A stretch of 64,000 nucleotides of DNA from Yoonia sp. R2331 (GTDB taxonomy: Bacteria > Pseudomonadota > Alphaproteobacteria > Rhodobacterales > Rhodobacteraceae): NCBI RefSeq assembly GCF_041103235.1, contig NZ_JBGCUN010000001.1, positions 1,116,001-1,180,000 on the forward strand, in the 5' to 3' direction. This document shows positions 42,290 through 51,608 of this stretch, piece after piece. The notes beneath the pieces are model-generated. The model was given only the letters and a program-made list of their open reading frames with translations, had not been told where the DNA came from and did not search any database. Positions within the stretch are counted from its first letter, which is position 1. The number at the start of each line of letters is the position of its first letter. The position numbers and the translations under genes are program-made.

Positions 42290-43629
42290 GCCTCGCCGGT
42301 AAGGCGTGGGTCAAAGGGGTATTGCGTCAGGTTCTCATACCCGTCCTCAGTGATCAGCACCTGATCTTCCAGCTTGATTGAGAAATCTCCCCCCTCGGGT
42401 GAGATCAGCGCCTCAACACACAACGTCATGCCCGGTTGCAGCGCATAGTCAAATGCGCCCTCGACGGCCTTGTCGGAATAGGCCACCAGCGGCCATTCAT
42501 CGCAAAGGCCCACGCCATGCATCAGGCAGCCGTATTTCTGTTTCCAGTATTTGTCTGGCAGTTGATGGCAATTGGCGGTCAGTTCAGGGATGGTCACGCC
42601 GGGGCGCAGCATCTCCATATTGGTCTGGATATGCTCGACACCACATTTCATCGCTTCAATCATGTCAGGGCGGGGCTTTTGATCGCCGATCCACCAAGTG
42701 CGACTGATATCGACGCAGATCCCATAAGCGCCCACCAGATCGGTATCAAAGGCCACGATCTCATTGTTCTGCACAATCCGGCCCCCGCATTCCTGAAACC
42801 ACGGGTTCGTGCGAGGCCCTGACGACAGCAGCCGGGTTTCGATCCATTCACCGCCGCGCCGGATGTTTTCCGCGTGCAGCACGGCCCAGATATCATCCTC
42901 AGACATCGTGCCGCCCGGTACACCGTCACGGGCGGCGTCCTCCATCGCGTAACATGCGGCCTCGCAGGCATGTGACGCACAGCGCATCGCCAAAATCTCG
43001 TCCGGCCCCTTGATCGATCGGGCATGTTCCGTCAGCTCTTCGCCCGGCATCACGGTCATTCCGCGCTCTTCCAGACTGCGCAGCCCGTGGATCATGATCT
43101 TGTCGACACCCAGCGTCAGATTACCGCCCGCATGTTCCACCAACAGATCCCGGATTTGCGCGGTCAGATCGTCGGCTGCGGGTTTGATCTGATCCCCGCG
43201 ATCAAAATAGAACAGGTCCGCACCAGTGCGCTGCTCGCGCACCAAGGGGTTGAACTTGGACAGGAACATACCGTTTTTGTAGTCCCACATCACCATATAA
43301 CCGTCCGCACACACCAAAAGCGCCCGGAACGGATTGTGGGTATTCCACAGCTGCATGTTGGTGCTGTCGGTCGCGTAGCGAATGTTCAGCGGATCGGTCA
43401 TCAAAATACCACCCCATTCGCGCTGATTGACGGCATCCACCAGCCGCTGATGGCGATAGGCCCGCATTCCCGGAAGATCGGGCAATTGCAGGCCAGCGGC
43501 GGCCCATTCGGCAAAGGCCAATTGCGTTGGCCCGATCTCGACCCGGTCCTGATCATTTGGGGTGCCGTCGCCCAGCGTTGCCCCGCGCGTGGGGTCAATC
43601 TTGCGGGTGTCGCGATAGTGGGTGTTCAT
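42286..43629 (-). CDS. dddP: DMSP lyase DddP (M24 metallopeptidase-like)
   Basis: A 447-residue protein of the M24 pita-bread fold, matching the DddP family from its N-terminus (H-Y-R-D-T-R-K-I-D-P-T-R-G-A-T-L-G) and I-G-P-T-Q-L-A-F-A-E-W-A-A-A-G-L. Metal ligands are visible: A-F-D-T-D-L-V-G, D-I-S-R-T-W, the His of M-H-G-V-G-L-C-D-E-W, V-E-A-L and K-L-E-D-Q-V. DddP splits dimethylsulfoniopropionate into dimethyl sulfide and acrylate. No signal peptide. The ATG at 43629 gives the known start; the frame runs on to 43815. It is divergent from the DUF3445 gene (87 nt). An ordinary Xaa-Pro peptidase is unlikely. Confidence 0.92.
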   Translation of the reverse strand: MNTHYRDTRKIDPTRGATLGDGTPNDQDRVEIGPTQLAFAEWAAAGLQLPDLPGMRAYRHQRLVDAVNQREWGGILMTDPLNIRYATDSTNMQLWNTHNPFRALLVCADGYMVMWDYKNGMFLSKFNPLVREQRTGADLFYFDRGDQIKPAADDLTAQIRDLLVEHAGGNLTLGVDKIMIHGLRSLEERGMTVMPGEELTEHARSIKGPDEILAMRCASHACEAACYAMEDAARDGVPGGTMSEDDIWAVLHAENIRRGGEWIETRLLSSGPRTNPWFQECGGRIVQNNEIVAFDTDLVGAYGICVDISRTWWIGDQKPRPDMIEAMKCGVEHIQTNMEMLRPGVTIPELTANCHQLPDKYWKQKYGCLMHGVGLCDEWPLVAYSDKAVEGAFDYALQPGMTLCVEALISPEGGDFSIKLEDQVLITEDGYENLTQYPFDPRLTGEA

Positions 43630-43716
43630 CTTGTCCTCCGCCGCCATTAAGCGCAGCATGGCGCGGGGAAGGGGGCAAAGATCGCCCATTTCCGACATCG
43701 CGCATGGGGCAAATCG

Positions 43717-44469
43717 GTGCAAACAGGCAAAATTCGAGGATCCGGGCCAGTCTTGCAATCTGCCCTTGACCCCGCGCAGCAGGCGCTTGCGGCGCGGCGC
43801 TTGCCGGGGATGCAACCGGTGCAGGGCGGCTGGATCACGGTGGATGATGCCTATGCCGCCCAGATCGCAACCAAACGAGATCTCTTGCAGACCCGGCGGG
43901 CAGCGGTTCTCGCCGTGCTGCCCCGGGCACAGGATGCCTGCGCAGAAATGTTAGAGGTGACCGCCAAAGACCTCAGCCAGTTGCCGGGCTTTACGGTCAA
44001 TGATGACGCCGTGACCTGTCCCGATGGCCGCAGTGTGACGCGCGACAGCACGGATCCTCTCCTGACCCTTGCGCAACTGCTGCAGGAAGACATTTGCATT
44101 CTGCAGAAACACGGCGGTTCATATGTGCTGACAGCCGCCCTTTTGTGCTTTCCGGCAAGTTGGACGCTGGCCGAGAAGATCGGCAAACCGCTTGGCCTGA
44201 TCCATGCCCCCGTGCCCGGATTCGGGGCAGAGATGACAGCGCGTGTGACCCGGCTTTTCGATCACCTGCGCCCCGGTCAACCGCTGTGGCGCGCCAATCT
44301 TCTGGCCTATGAAGACCCTGATCTGTTCCAGCCAAGGACAGAGGCTGAAACGCGCCCTGTCGGTGATGGCCAAAGCCGTTATCTGCGCAGTGAGCGCCAA
44401 ACGCTTCTACGCCTGCCGGTTTCGGATGCTGTGGCCTTTACGATCCACACCACGGTGACGCGGCGCTAA
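43717..44469 (+). CDS. DUF3445, haem-dependent oxidative N-demethylase family
   Basis: A 250-residue protein: R-R-L-P-G-M-Q-P-V near the start, K-R-D-L-L-Q-T-R-R-A-A-V-L, L-Q-E-D-I-C-I-L-Q, A-A-L-L-C-F-P-A-S-W and I-H-A-P-V-P-G-F. The Q-E-D-x-x-x-L and C-F-P-x-x-W motifs mark DUF3445. Family members are haem enzymes that demethylate secondary amines (DmmA of dimethylamine monooxygenase is one). The start is uncertain: GTG at 43717, or TTG at 43753. It shares CTAA with the convergent gene downstream. Confidence 0.8.
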   Translation: MQTGKIRGSGPVLQSALDPAQQALAARRLPGMQPVQGGWITVDDAYAAQIATKRDLLQTRRAAVLAVLPRAQDACAEMLEVTAKDLSQLPGFTVNDDAVTCPDGRSVTRDSTDPLLTLAQLLQEDICILQKHGGSYVLTAALLCFPASWTLAEKIGKPLGLIHAPVPGFGAEMTARVTRLFDHLRPGQPLWRANLLAYEDPDLFQPRTEAETRPVGDGQSRYLRSERQTLLRLPVSDAVAFTIHTTVTRR

Positions 44470-44864
44470 AGGTCGACGGCGTTGATTTCGGTCTGCAAGT
44501 CAAACAAGGCACCGTTGTAGCCGCGTGTGGCGATGATGTTGCCGCCCACGATCAGTCCCATGATGGCCAACCCGATCAGCACGCGGATCACGCTGCGCCG
44601 GGACTTTGGCTTGCGCTTTGGCACCGGCAAGGGCGGCAAAGCGGGATGTGGCGGTGGCGGGTCCAACGTCCCCCATGGGCTGGCGACAGGTGCCGTCGGG
44701 CTGGTGTTCGGCAACGGCGGTGGCGGTGGTGTCGCTGGGACGAGCCGCTCATCGGATCGCGCAACAGGATCAGCCGGGCCAGTTCGGGTGGCACGGGATT
44801 TCCCGGTAAACGCGGTTGACGGGCCCTTGTAGCGTACGTCGAGGGGATGAAGTTTTTTCGCCAT
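44466..44864 (-). CDS. Proline-rich protein with C-terminal membrane helix
   Basis: A 132-residue protein. Residues 1-88 are basic and Pro-rich (P-P-P-P-P-L-P-N, D-P-P-P-P-H-P-A-L-P-P-L-P). A single helix follows (about 93-111, V-L-I-G-L-A-I-M-G-L-I-V-G-G), then a short C-terminal tail. No family recognised. It is encoded next to glnA on the same strand but beyond the glnA terminator. Confidence 0.6.
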   Translation of the reverse strand: MAKKLHPLDVRYKGPSTAFTGKSRATRTGPADPVARSDERLVPATPPPPPLPNTSPTAPVASPWGTLDPPPPHPALPPLPVPKRKPKSRRSVIRVLIGLAIMGLIVGGNIIATRGYNGALFDLQTEINAVDL

Positions 44865-44925
44865 GTCCCAGATTGATCAGGTCAATCTGGCAGGGTCAAG
44901 GCAAGGCTGGGGCAAGGCCCTGACA

Positions 44926-44956
44926 GCGAAAAGGGCGCCCCGATGCGGGACGCCCT
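44926..44956 (-). terminator. Terminator of glnA
   Basis: Stem AGGGCG (44932-44937) / CGCCCT (44951-44956), extended by CCCG/CGGG, followed on the minus strand by TTTTCGC. It lies 33 nt after the glnA stop. Confidence 0.75.
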
Positions 44957-44988
44957 GATCTTGTAGGTAGGCAATTTGCCCGCCAGAT

Positions 44989-46395
44989 TTAGCAGCTGTA
45001 GTACAGCTTGTATTCCATCGGGTGCGGCGTGTGCTCGTAGGCGTAAACCTCTTCCCACTTCAGCTCCATGTAGCCTTCCAGCTGGTCTTTGGTGAACACG
45101 TCACCGGCCAGCAGGAAGTCGTGATCGGCTTCCAGTGCTTCCAGCGCTTCGCGCAAGGACCCGCAGACCGTTGGGATCGCAGCCAGCTCTTCCGGCGGCA
45201 GATCGTACAGGTCCTTGTCCGACGAGGGGCCCGGATCAATCTTGTTCTTGATCCCGTCAAGACCAGCCATCAGCAGTGCTGCAAAGCACAGATAGGGGTT
45301 GGCGCTTGGATCGGGGAAACGGGCCTCGACGCGCTTGGCCTTGGGGCTTTCGGCCCATGGAATACGCACGCATCCCGACCGGTTGCGGGCGGAGTAGGCG
45401 CGCAGCACAGGCGCTTCAAAGCCCGGGATCAGACGCTTGTAGCTGTTGGTCGACGGGTTGGTGATCGCGTTCAGCGCCTTGGCGTGCTTCAGGATGCCAC
45501 CGATGAAATAAAGCGCTTCCTGGCTCAGATCGGCGTATTTGTCGCCCGCAAACAGCGGCTTGCCGTCTTTCCAGACAGACATGTTCACGTGCATGCCTGT
45601 GCCGTTGTCGCCTGCGATCGGCTTGGGCATGAAGGTCGCCGACTTGCCATAGGATTGGGCGACGTTGTGGATCACATACTTGTACTTCTGGATCTCATCC
45701 GCCTGATGCGTCAGCGAACCAAAGATCAGGCCCAATTCGTGCTGGCAAGACGCAACCTCGTGGTGGTGCTTGTCCACTTTCATGCCCATGCGCTTCATGG
45801 TGCTCAGCATCTCGCCGCGCATGTCCTGTGCGTCGTCAATCGGGTTGACGGGGAAATAGCCGCCCTTGATGCCCGGACGATGGCCAGTGTTGCCCATCTC
45901 GTATTCGGTGTCAGAGTTCCACGCGCCGTCAATTGCGTCGACTTCGTAGGACACTTTGTTCATCGACACGGCGAACCGCACATCGTCAAAGATGAAGAAT
46001 TCAGCCTCAGGGCCGAAATAGGCCGCATCACCAATGCCAGAAGACTTCAGATAAGCCTCTGCTTTCACTGCCGTGCCGCGCGGGTCGCGGTCATAGGCTT
46101 CCCCGGTGTCGGGCTCGACCACGTTGCAGTGCAGGCAAATTGTCTTTTCGGCATAGAAAGGGTCAACATAGGCGCTGTCGGCCTGTGGCATCAGCTTCAT
46201 GTCGGACTGGTCGATGGACTTCCAGCCAGCAATGGATGAGCCGTCGAACATGAAACCTTCTTCCAGAAAGTCCTCGTCGACCAGATCGGCCACGACTGTC
46301 ACGTGCTGCAGCTTGCCGCGCGGGTCGGTGAAACGGATGTCGACATATTCGACTTCCTCGTCCTTCATCAGTTTCAGAACGTCTTTGTTGCTCAT
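44989..46395 (-). CDS. glnA: Glutamine synthetase, type I
   Basis: A 468-residue GS-I enzyme. Motifs: D-G-S-S-I-A-G-W near the start, the ATP loop [12 protein letters not shown], and the adenylylation loop [11 protein letters not shown], whose Tyr is the target of GlnE. It makes glutamine from glutamate and ammonia as a dodecamer in the cytoplasm. It follows glnB by 49 nt in the same operon, so both are probably nitrogen-controlled together. Confidence 0.98.
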   Translation of the reverse strand: MSNKDVLKLMKDEEVEYVDIRFTDPRGKLQHVTVVADLVDEDFLEEGFMFDGSSIAGWKSIDQSDMKLMPQADSAYVDPFYAEKTICLHCNVVEPDTGEAYDRDPRGTAVKAEAYLKSSGIGDAAYFGPEAEFFIFDDVRFAVSMNKVSYEVDAIDGAWNSDTEYEMGNTGHRPGIKGGYFPVNPIDDAQDMRGEMLSTMKRMGMKVDKHHHEVASCQHELGLIFGSLTHQADEIQKYKYVIHNVAQSYGKSATFMPKPIAGDNGTGMHVNMSVWKDGKPLFAGDKYADLSQEALYFIGGILKHAKALNAITNPSTNSYKRLIPGFEAPVLRAYSARNRSGCVRIPWAESPKAKRVEARFPDPSANPYLCFAALLMAGLDGIKNKIDPGPSSDKDLYDLPPEELAAIPTVCGSLREALEALEADHDFLLAGDVFTKDQLEGYMELKWEEVYAYEHTPHPMEYKLYYSC

Positions 46396-46444
46396 CAGGA
46401 TGGTCCTTTTTTAGCAGGTATTTGGATGTGTGGTGTCTATGCGG

Positions 46445-46804
<360 letters not shown>

Positions 46805-46910
46805 TTACTAGGGGGGTCAGACCATCTTCGTTGCACAGGGACAATTCGCGCGCGACATTGCCGGTGGCCCGCTTCGGCGAATTGAATGCGTTTGCTTAAA
46901 AATTAGGCGG

Positions 46911-46929
46911 TGCGCATTCAAATTGCGCA
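46911..46929. promoter_or_regulatory. TGCGCA-N7-TGCGCA site between glnB and nnr
   Basis: Two self-complementary TGCGCA hexamers (46911-46916 and 46924-46929) are 13 bp apart, 128-146 nt upstream of glnB and 27-45 nt upstream of nnr. They roughly resemble NtrC half-sites (TGCAC/GTGCA), but the match is imperfect. They could serve either divergent gene. Confidence 0.25.
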
Positions 46930-46955
46930 GAATTGAATCGTAAGGACAAGACCCA

Positions 46956-48620
46956 ATGACCGAACTGCTGACCTCTGCCCAAATGCGCGCTGTTGAAAAG
47001 GCCGCCATTGCCAGTGGCGAGGTGACTGGCCTGGACCTGATGGAACGTGCAGGCCAGGGCGTGGTGCAGGCCATTTTCGCGGAATGGCCTGAGCTTGATC
47101 GCGCCGGTGGGCGGGCCGTCGTGCTCTGCGGTCCGGGCAACAACGGCGGCGACGGCTTCGTCGTCGCACGGCTCTTGGCCGAAAAGGGCTGGACGGTGGA
47201 GGTGTTCCTCTATGGCGACCCCGACAAACTGCCACCCGATGCGTGGGTGAATTATGAGCGGTGGGGGGCGGCCAACCCGCTCCCACGTGATGGTCTTGCT
47301 GCTCTCGAACACGCTGACCTTGTCGTTGACGCCTTGTTTGGAATCGGACTGCGACGTCCGCTCATCGACTTACGGCGCGTCTTGCGTGACATATGCGACT
47401 GTTGTGACGGGGGAAGAGGACAATCCCTGGCTGAACGCTGGCCGCACTTTCCGCCGGTCGTGGCCATCGACAACCCCAGCGGTATCTGTGCCGATAGCGG
47501 CCGTGCTCTTCAAGACGCGTCCACTGACAAGGACACAATCTCTTCCGGGGCCTGCGCGATAAATGCGGCTGCGGATTTGACCGTGACATTTCACAGCGCC
47601 AAACCCGGTCATGTGTTGGCGCGCGGCCCCTATCACTGTGGCAGGGTTGTGGTCGTCGATATTGGTTTGGGTTCGACGTCTAGCGCTGCAAATCGACAGG
47701 CTCTGGCCGAGGCTGTTCCGGGCCTTGAAATGACGGGTGCAGGCTCTGAATTGGTTTCCGACAACGTGACTAGGCACCTAGACCGCAATGCGTGCTCCTT
47801 TGATCTGGCCAAGAGAGCTGGCCACAAATTCTCCCACGGCCACGCCCTGATCCTCTCGGGCGGTGTCGGCAGGGGTGGGGCGGCGCGTCTGGCCGCACGC
47901 GGGGCACTCCGGATTGGGGCAGGGCTGGTGACGGTTGGTTGTCCACCTGCCGCTTTGCTGGAACATGCCTCCGCGCTGGATGCGATCATGGCGCGCAAGG
48001 TCACGGACCTGGCGGAAGTGCTGGAAGACGACCGGATCAACGCCTTGTGCGTCGGGCCGGGGCTGGGTGTCAGCGATGATAAACGAGACCTCGTCGCAGT
48101 CGCATTGAAAAGCGGTCGCGCGCTGGTGCTGGATGCCGACGCGCTGACCCTCATCGGTCGTGACACGACCCTCTTCGGCCTGCTGCATGACCGGTGCGTT
48201 CTGACACCACACGGCGGCGAATTCGCGCGGCTCTTCCCCGATATTGCCGCCAAACTGGCCGCACTCGCCACCACAGGACCCGCCTATTCCAAGGTCGATG
48301 CCACACGCGACGCCGCCAAGCGCGCAGGCTGCGTAGTGCTGTTCAAAGGGGCCGACACGGTGATCGCACATCCCGATGGCCGTTGCGCCATCAACGCCTC
48401 AGCCTATGACCGCGCGGCCCCGTGGCTGGCCACGGCGGGGTCGGGCGATGTGCTGGCAGGCTTCATCACCGGGCTGCTTGCGCGTGGCTTTGCCCCGCAG
48501 CAGGCGGCTGAAACTGGCGCTTGGCTGCATACTGAAGCCGCGCGCAGCTTTGGCCCCGGCCTGATTGCCGAAGACCTGCCAGAGGAACTCCCAAAAGTCT
48601 TTCGTGCGCTGGGTCTCTGA
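46956..48620 (+). CDS. nnr: Bifunctional NAD(P)HX epimerase / ADP-dependent dehydratase
   Basis: A 554-residue fusion. The N-terminal YjeF_N domain (about 1-230) has V-L-C-G-P-G-N-N-G-G-D-G-F-V-V-A-R and V-D-A-L-F-G-I-G. The C-terminal ribokinase-like domain has L-C-V-G-P-G-L-G-V, L-T-P-H-G-G-E-F-A-R-L and T-A-G-S-G-D-V-L-A-G. It repairs hydrated NADH/NADPH. A segment of about 25 residues around I-C-D-C-C-D-G-G-R-G-Q-S-L (near 147-160) looks like an insertion in the N domain. AAGGAC precedes the ATG. A strong terminator follows. Confidence 0.95.
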   Translation: MTELLTSAQMRAVEKAAIASGEVTGLDLMERAGQGVVQAIFAEWPELDRAGGRAVVLCGPGNNGGDGFVVARLLAEKGWTVEVFLYGDPDKLPPDAWVNYERWGAANPLPRDGLAALEHADLVVDALFGIGLRRPLIDLRRVLRDICDCCDGGRGQSLAERWPHFPPVVAIDNPSGICADSGRALQDASTDKDTISSGACAINAAADLTVTFHSAKPGHVLARGPYHCGRVVVVDIGLGSTSSAANRQALAEAVPGLEMTGAGSELVSDNVTRHLDRNACSFDLAKRAGHKFSHGHALILSGGVGRGGAARLAARGALRIGAGLVTVGCPPAALLEHASALDAIMARKVTDLAEVLEDDRINALCVGPGLGVSDDKRDLVAVALKSGRALVLDADALTLIGRDTTLFGLLHDRCVLTPHGGEFARLFPDIAAKLAALATTGPAYSKVDATRDAAKRAGCVVLFKGADTVIAHPDGRCAINASAYDRAAPWLATAGSGDVLAGFITGLLARGFAPQQAAETGAWLHTEAARSFGPGLIAEDLPEELPKVFRALGL

Positions 48621-48640
48621 CGCCGTCCTTTGACAACGCA

Positions 48641-48673
48641 AAAAGGTGCGCGAGCAGATCGCGCACCTTTTGG
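48641..48673 (+). terminator. Terminator after nnr
   Basis: A perfect 13-bp stem AAAAGGTGCGCGA (48641-48653) / TCGCGCACCTTTT (48659-48671) with a GCAGA loop. The T-rich end works for the plus strand and the A-rich start for the minus strand, so it can serve both nnr and the convergent Hint gene. Confidence 0.85.
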
Positions 48674-48708
48674 GGCATGGTGTGTGTGTGTGAGGGTGTG
48701 CCCGGTCG

Positions 48709-49176
48709 TTAGACTGCTGCGGATGCAACTTCCATGCCGTCTGCATAAAGGATGTGCTGGCGGTCAAAGATCAGTTCGTAAACGTTGACTTCGCGCAGGT
48801 TGGTTTCGGCCAGATATTCACCGTCCACCAACCGGCTTGCGGCGACCAATGCGGCGGGCTGACCGAACAGCGCTTCGGCGCGCCAGTCGCGGATGTGCAA
48901 TTGTGTGCCCGGCATCACCATCATGTCGCGGTCAGGGCGTGTGTGACCCAAAGACCCGGCCTTGATGCGAATGGCATGTGCCTTGACGGTTGTGACCTTG
49001 ATGTCGCGCAGGATGGCCATGCCGCTGTCACGTGTGATCACGCGGTCCCCGGCGTTCAGATGCTCGACCGGCATTTCACCGTCCAGCGTCATGATCGTGG
49101 TCCCCGCACAGATGCCGGCTGTCTGCGTATCTGCGACGCGCACATCGGCTTCAAATTCTTTCATTCCCAGTTGCAT
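48709..49176 (-). CDS. Hint-domain protein
   Basis: About 155 residues from the ATG at 49176, chosen near the conserved region; ATGs at 49164 and 49281 are alternatives. The Hint (hedgehog/intein) fold is recognised from A-G-T-T-I-M-T-L-D-G-E-M-P-V-E-H-L-N-A-G-D-R-V-I-T-R-D, I-K-A-G-S-L-G, V-M-P-G-T-Q-L-H-I-R-D-W-R-A and V-Y-E-L-I-F-D-R-Q-H-I-L-Y-A-D-G. Aligned on the G-T of the motif, the usual autoprocessing Cys position seems to be Gly, with a Cys two residues later (G-I-C-A-G-T), so self-cleavage may be lost. Such proteins are common in roseobacters; the role is unknown. Confidence 0.75.
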   Translation of the reverse strand: MQLGMKEFEADVRVADTQTAGICAGTTIMTLDGEMPVEHLNAGDRVITRDSGMAILRDIKVTTVKAHAIRIKAGSLGHTRPDRDMMVMPGTQLHIRDWRAEALFGQPAALVAASRLVDGEYLAETNLREVNVYELIFDRQHILYADGMEVASAAV

Positions 49177-49450
49177 GGCGTGTATCCCGCTCTTGCTTTG
49201 TTTGATGCCACCATGCTTCGGACCCAAATGTGGCGAAATGTGGCCTAAGTCGTGCTCATTCAAAGAAACTGGCGTGACCATGTTGCGGCTTTTGCTGATT
49301 CTGCGGATTTTCCTGCCACTTGCGGCGCGCAGGCCACAAATCCGCATGGATTGACCCCGGAACCCCTGCTTTTTCTACTCGCATCCCCGCATAACCTTTG
49401 CTATTGAGCGGCCCAAGTCGGGGGGTGGTTACACTACCCCCTTTTTACAT
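49177..49450. other. Intergenic region between Hint gene and tRNA-Leu
   Basis: No gene recognised. It contains two near copies of AAATGTGGC (around 49231-49249) and, before the tRNA, a TTACACT box that may be part of its promoter. Nothing else stands out. Confidence 0.4.
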
Positions 49451-49535
49451 GCGGGTGTGGCGGAATTGGTAGACGCACCAGATTTAGGTTCTGGCGCCGC
49501 AAGGCGTGGGGGTTCAAGTCCCTTCACCCGCACCA
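49451..49535 (+). tRNA. tRNA-Leu (anticodon TAG)
   Basis: An 85-nt cloverleaf. Acceptor arms GCGGGTG (49451-49457) and CACCCGC (49525-49531) pair fully, then discriminator A and an encoded CCA. D-loop has AATTGGTAGACGC. The anticodon stem CCAGA/TCTGG encloses loop TTTAGGT, giving TAG, which reads CUA/CUG codons. A class II variable arm (GCGCCGCAAGGCGT region) and T-arm with GGTTCAAGTCC complete it. Confidence 0.97.
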
Positions 49536-49560
49536 GATTAGTTGAGAAGAAGGACATCTC

Positions 49561-50892
49561 ATGCAGGTCAAAGAGACCCTGAACGAAGGCCTCAAGCGCG
49601 GCTATCAGATCACCGTCACCGCGGCAGAGCTGGATGCGACCGTCGAAGGCAAGCTGAAAGAAGCCCAGCCCGAAGTCGAGATGAAGGGCTTTCGCAAGGG
49701 CAAGGTGCCGATGGCGCTGTTGCGCAAACAGTTCGGCCAGCGCCTGATGGGCGAAGCGATGCAGGAAAGCATCGACAACGCCATGAAAGAACATCTGGAA
49801 AAGTCCGGTGACCGTCCTGCCGGTCAGCCCGGCATGAAGATGACCAACGAAGACTGGAAAGAAGGCGATGATGTCGTCGTCGACGTCGACTACGAAAACC
49901 TGCCGCCCGTGCCCGAAGCCGATTTCAAGAAGATCAAGCTTGAACGCATGGTCGTCAAAGCCGACGACGCCGCCGTGCAAGAGGCGCTTGATAACCTCGC
50001 TGCAAGCCCCCAGGCTGTGAACTACGAGGCCAAGAAGACCCAGGCAAAGAACGACGATCAGGTCCTGATCGACTTTGTCGGCAAGATCGACGGCGAGGCC
50101 TTTGAAGGCGGCTCAGCCGAAGACTACCCGCTGGTACTGGGCTCCAACTCTTTCATCCCCGGTTTTGAAGATGGCCTGCTCAAGGTCAAAGCGGGCGACG
50201 AAAAAGACGTGACCGTCAACTTCCCCGCCGACTATCAGGCCGAACATCTGGCCGGCAAAGAGGCTGTGTTCAGCGTCACCGTCAAAGAAGTCCGCGCCCC
50301 CAAAGCGCCGAAAATCGACGATGAGCTGGCCAAGAAGTTCGGTGCCGAAGACCTTGCCGGTCTGAAGGCCCAGATCACTGAACGTCTGGAAGCCGAATAC
50401 ACCGGTGCATCGCGCGCGGTTGCGAAACGTGCGCTGCTGGATGCGCTCGACAAGCAGATCAAGTTTGATCTGCCCGAAAGCCTTGTATCGGCCGAAGCGG
50501 GTCAAATCGCCCATCAGCTGTGGCACGAAGAAAACCCCGACGTCGAAGGCCATGATCACCCCGAGATCGAGCCGACCAAAGAGCACACCAAACTGGCAGA
50601 GCGTCGTGTAAAGCTGGGTCTGCTTCTGGCTGACATCGGTGAAAAGGCCGAAGTGAAAGTCTCAGATCAGGAAATGACTCAAGCCATCATGAACCAGGCG
50701 CGTCAATATCCGGGTCAGGAACGTGAGTTCTTTGAATTTGTGCAGCAGAACGCCCAGTTCCGTCAGCAGCTTCAGGCACCACTGTTCGAAGACAAGGTCG
50801 TTGACCACATCTTCGAAGCGGCCACTGTGAAGGACAAAGAGGTCAGCAAGGAAGACCTGCAAAAGGCGGTCGAAGCGCTCGAAGACGAATAA
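49561..50892 (+). CDS. tig: Trigger factor
   Basis: A 443-residue ribosome-bound chaperone and peptidyl-prolyl isomerase. The N-terminal ribosome-binding signature is seen in [10 protein letters not shown]. The central FKBP-like domain has [18 protein letters not shown] and V-N-F-P-A-D-Y. The C-terminal helical cradle ends acidic. It is encoded 25 nt after tRNA-Leu and ends in a good terminator. Confidence 0.97.
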   Translation: MQVKETLNEGLKRGYQITVTAAELDATVEGKLKEAQPEVEMKGFRKGKVPMALLRKQFGQRLMGEAMQESIDNAMKEHLEKSGDRPAGQPGMKMTNEDWKEGDDVVVDVDYENLPPVPEADFKKIKLERMVVKADDAAVQEALDNLAASPQAVNYEAKKTQAKNDDQVLIDFVGKIDGEAFEGGSAEDYPLVLGSNSFIPGFEDGLLKVKAGDEKDVTVNFPADYQAEHLAGKEAVFSVTVKEVRAPKAPKIDDELAKKFGAEDLAGLKAQITERLEAEYTGASRAVAKRALLDALDKQIKFDLPESLVSAEAGQIAHQLWHEENPDVEGHDHPEIEPTKEHTKLAERRVKLGLLLADIGEKAEVKVSDQEMTQAIMNQARQYPGQEREFFEFVQQNAQFRQQLQAPLFEDKVVDHIFEAATVKDKEVSKEDLQKAVEALEDE

Positions 50893-50914
50893 GCCTGTCC
50901 ACCGGACCGGTCGA

Positions 50915-50942
50915 AAAGGGCGCCCGTTGCGGCGCCCTTTTT
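50915..50942 (+). terminator. Terminator of tig
   Basis: A 10-bp stem AAAGGGCGCC (50915-50924) / GGCGCCCTTT (50931-50940) with loop CGTTGC, ending in five T. It lies 4 nt before the stop of the convergent Hcp gene. Confidence 0.9.
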
Positions 50943-50946
50943 GCAT

Positions 50947-51432
50947 TCAGACACCAGCAGCGATGTCGTAAGTGATTTCGTGCTCATCCCCTGCGGAATG
51001 GTCATCCGATAGCGTGATGTATTTTACTGTGACGTTCTCAAATGCCAGTTTGACCACTTCATGGATCTCTTCGGTCTCGGAATCGTCGGTGTTGGACATC
51101 TCGACATCGGCAATGATGACGTTTTCCATCGTGATGATCAGGTAATCCAGATGTGCCTCTCCTGAATCCTTGCGTACCGCCAGCGTCATCTCGGCAAAGG
51201 ATTTGCCCTGTGCACAGGCCAGAAACAGATAGGGCGACGCGGCATCATAGAATTTGTGTAGCGCCAGCTGATCCACATCCGCCCGCGCACGCGCCCGGCC
51301 GCGCCCGACCTGCGCGCGCACCGTGTGCTCGACACCCCAGCGCAGGGCGTGGACGTCAATCTCTTCCTCGTGCCCGGTGCTGTGCGATTCACCAGGGATA
51401 TCGTCAATCTTCAAAAATGCTGTCAGTGGCAT
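50947..51432 (-). CDS. Hcp-family protein (type VI secretion tube-like), isolated
   Basis: A 161-residue Hcp1-type beta-barrel protein: F-L-K-I-D-D-I-P-G-E-S near the start, then I-D-V-H-A-L-R-W-G-V, L-A-L-H-K-F-Y-D-A-A-S-P-Y-L and V-K-L-A-F-E-N-V-T-V-K-Y. Hcp hexamers stack into the type VI secretion tube. No other T6SS gene is adjacent. The start at 51432 has GGAGGCC just upstream; the longer frame (to 51561) is not conserved-looking. It may serve a distant T6SS or be an evolved stand-alone protein. Confidence 0.83.
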   Translation of the reverse strand: MPLTAFLKIDDIPGESHSTGHEEEIDVHALRWGVEHTVRAQVGRGRARARADVDQLALHKFYDAASPYLFLACAQGKSFAEMTLAVRKDSGEAHLDYLIITMENVIIADVEMSNTDDSETEEIHEVVKLAFENVTVKYITLSDDHSAGDEHEITYDIAAGV

Positions 51433-51608
51433 CGGGGCCTCCTTGAAATGATCTATCGAAATGCCGCTATCAACGCACGACGCCCCTGTGCGGCTCAAGT
51501 CAGGAAAGGCTGACCCGCCCCGACACTCGACTTGAAAGGCTGTTTTGGGCATCATGGCCACATTTCAAGTTGCACTGTTACCCGTCGAATTTTGCGGCGA
51601 GCCTTATC

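Noticed and set aside
42286-43629. Xaa-Pro aminopeptidase
   Set aside because: The fold is M24, but the N-terminal signature and the I-G-P-T-Q-L-A-F region match DddP DMSP lyases rather than peptidases.
45022-46239. 405-codon open frame on the plus strand
   Set aside because: It is antisense to glnA, a certain gene; the translation is His/Arg/Val-rich with no recognisable domain. Long antisense frames are expected from GC-rich codon bias.
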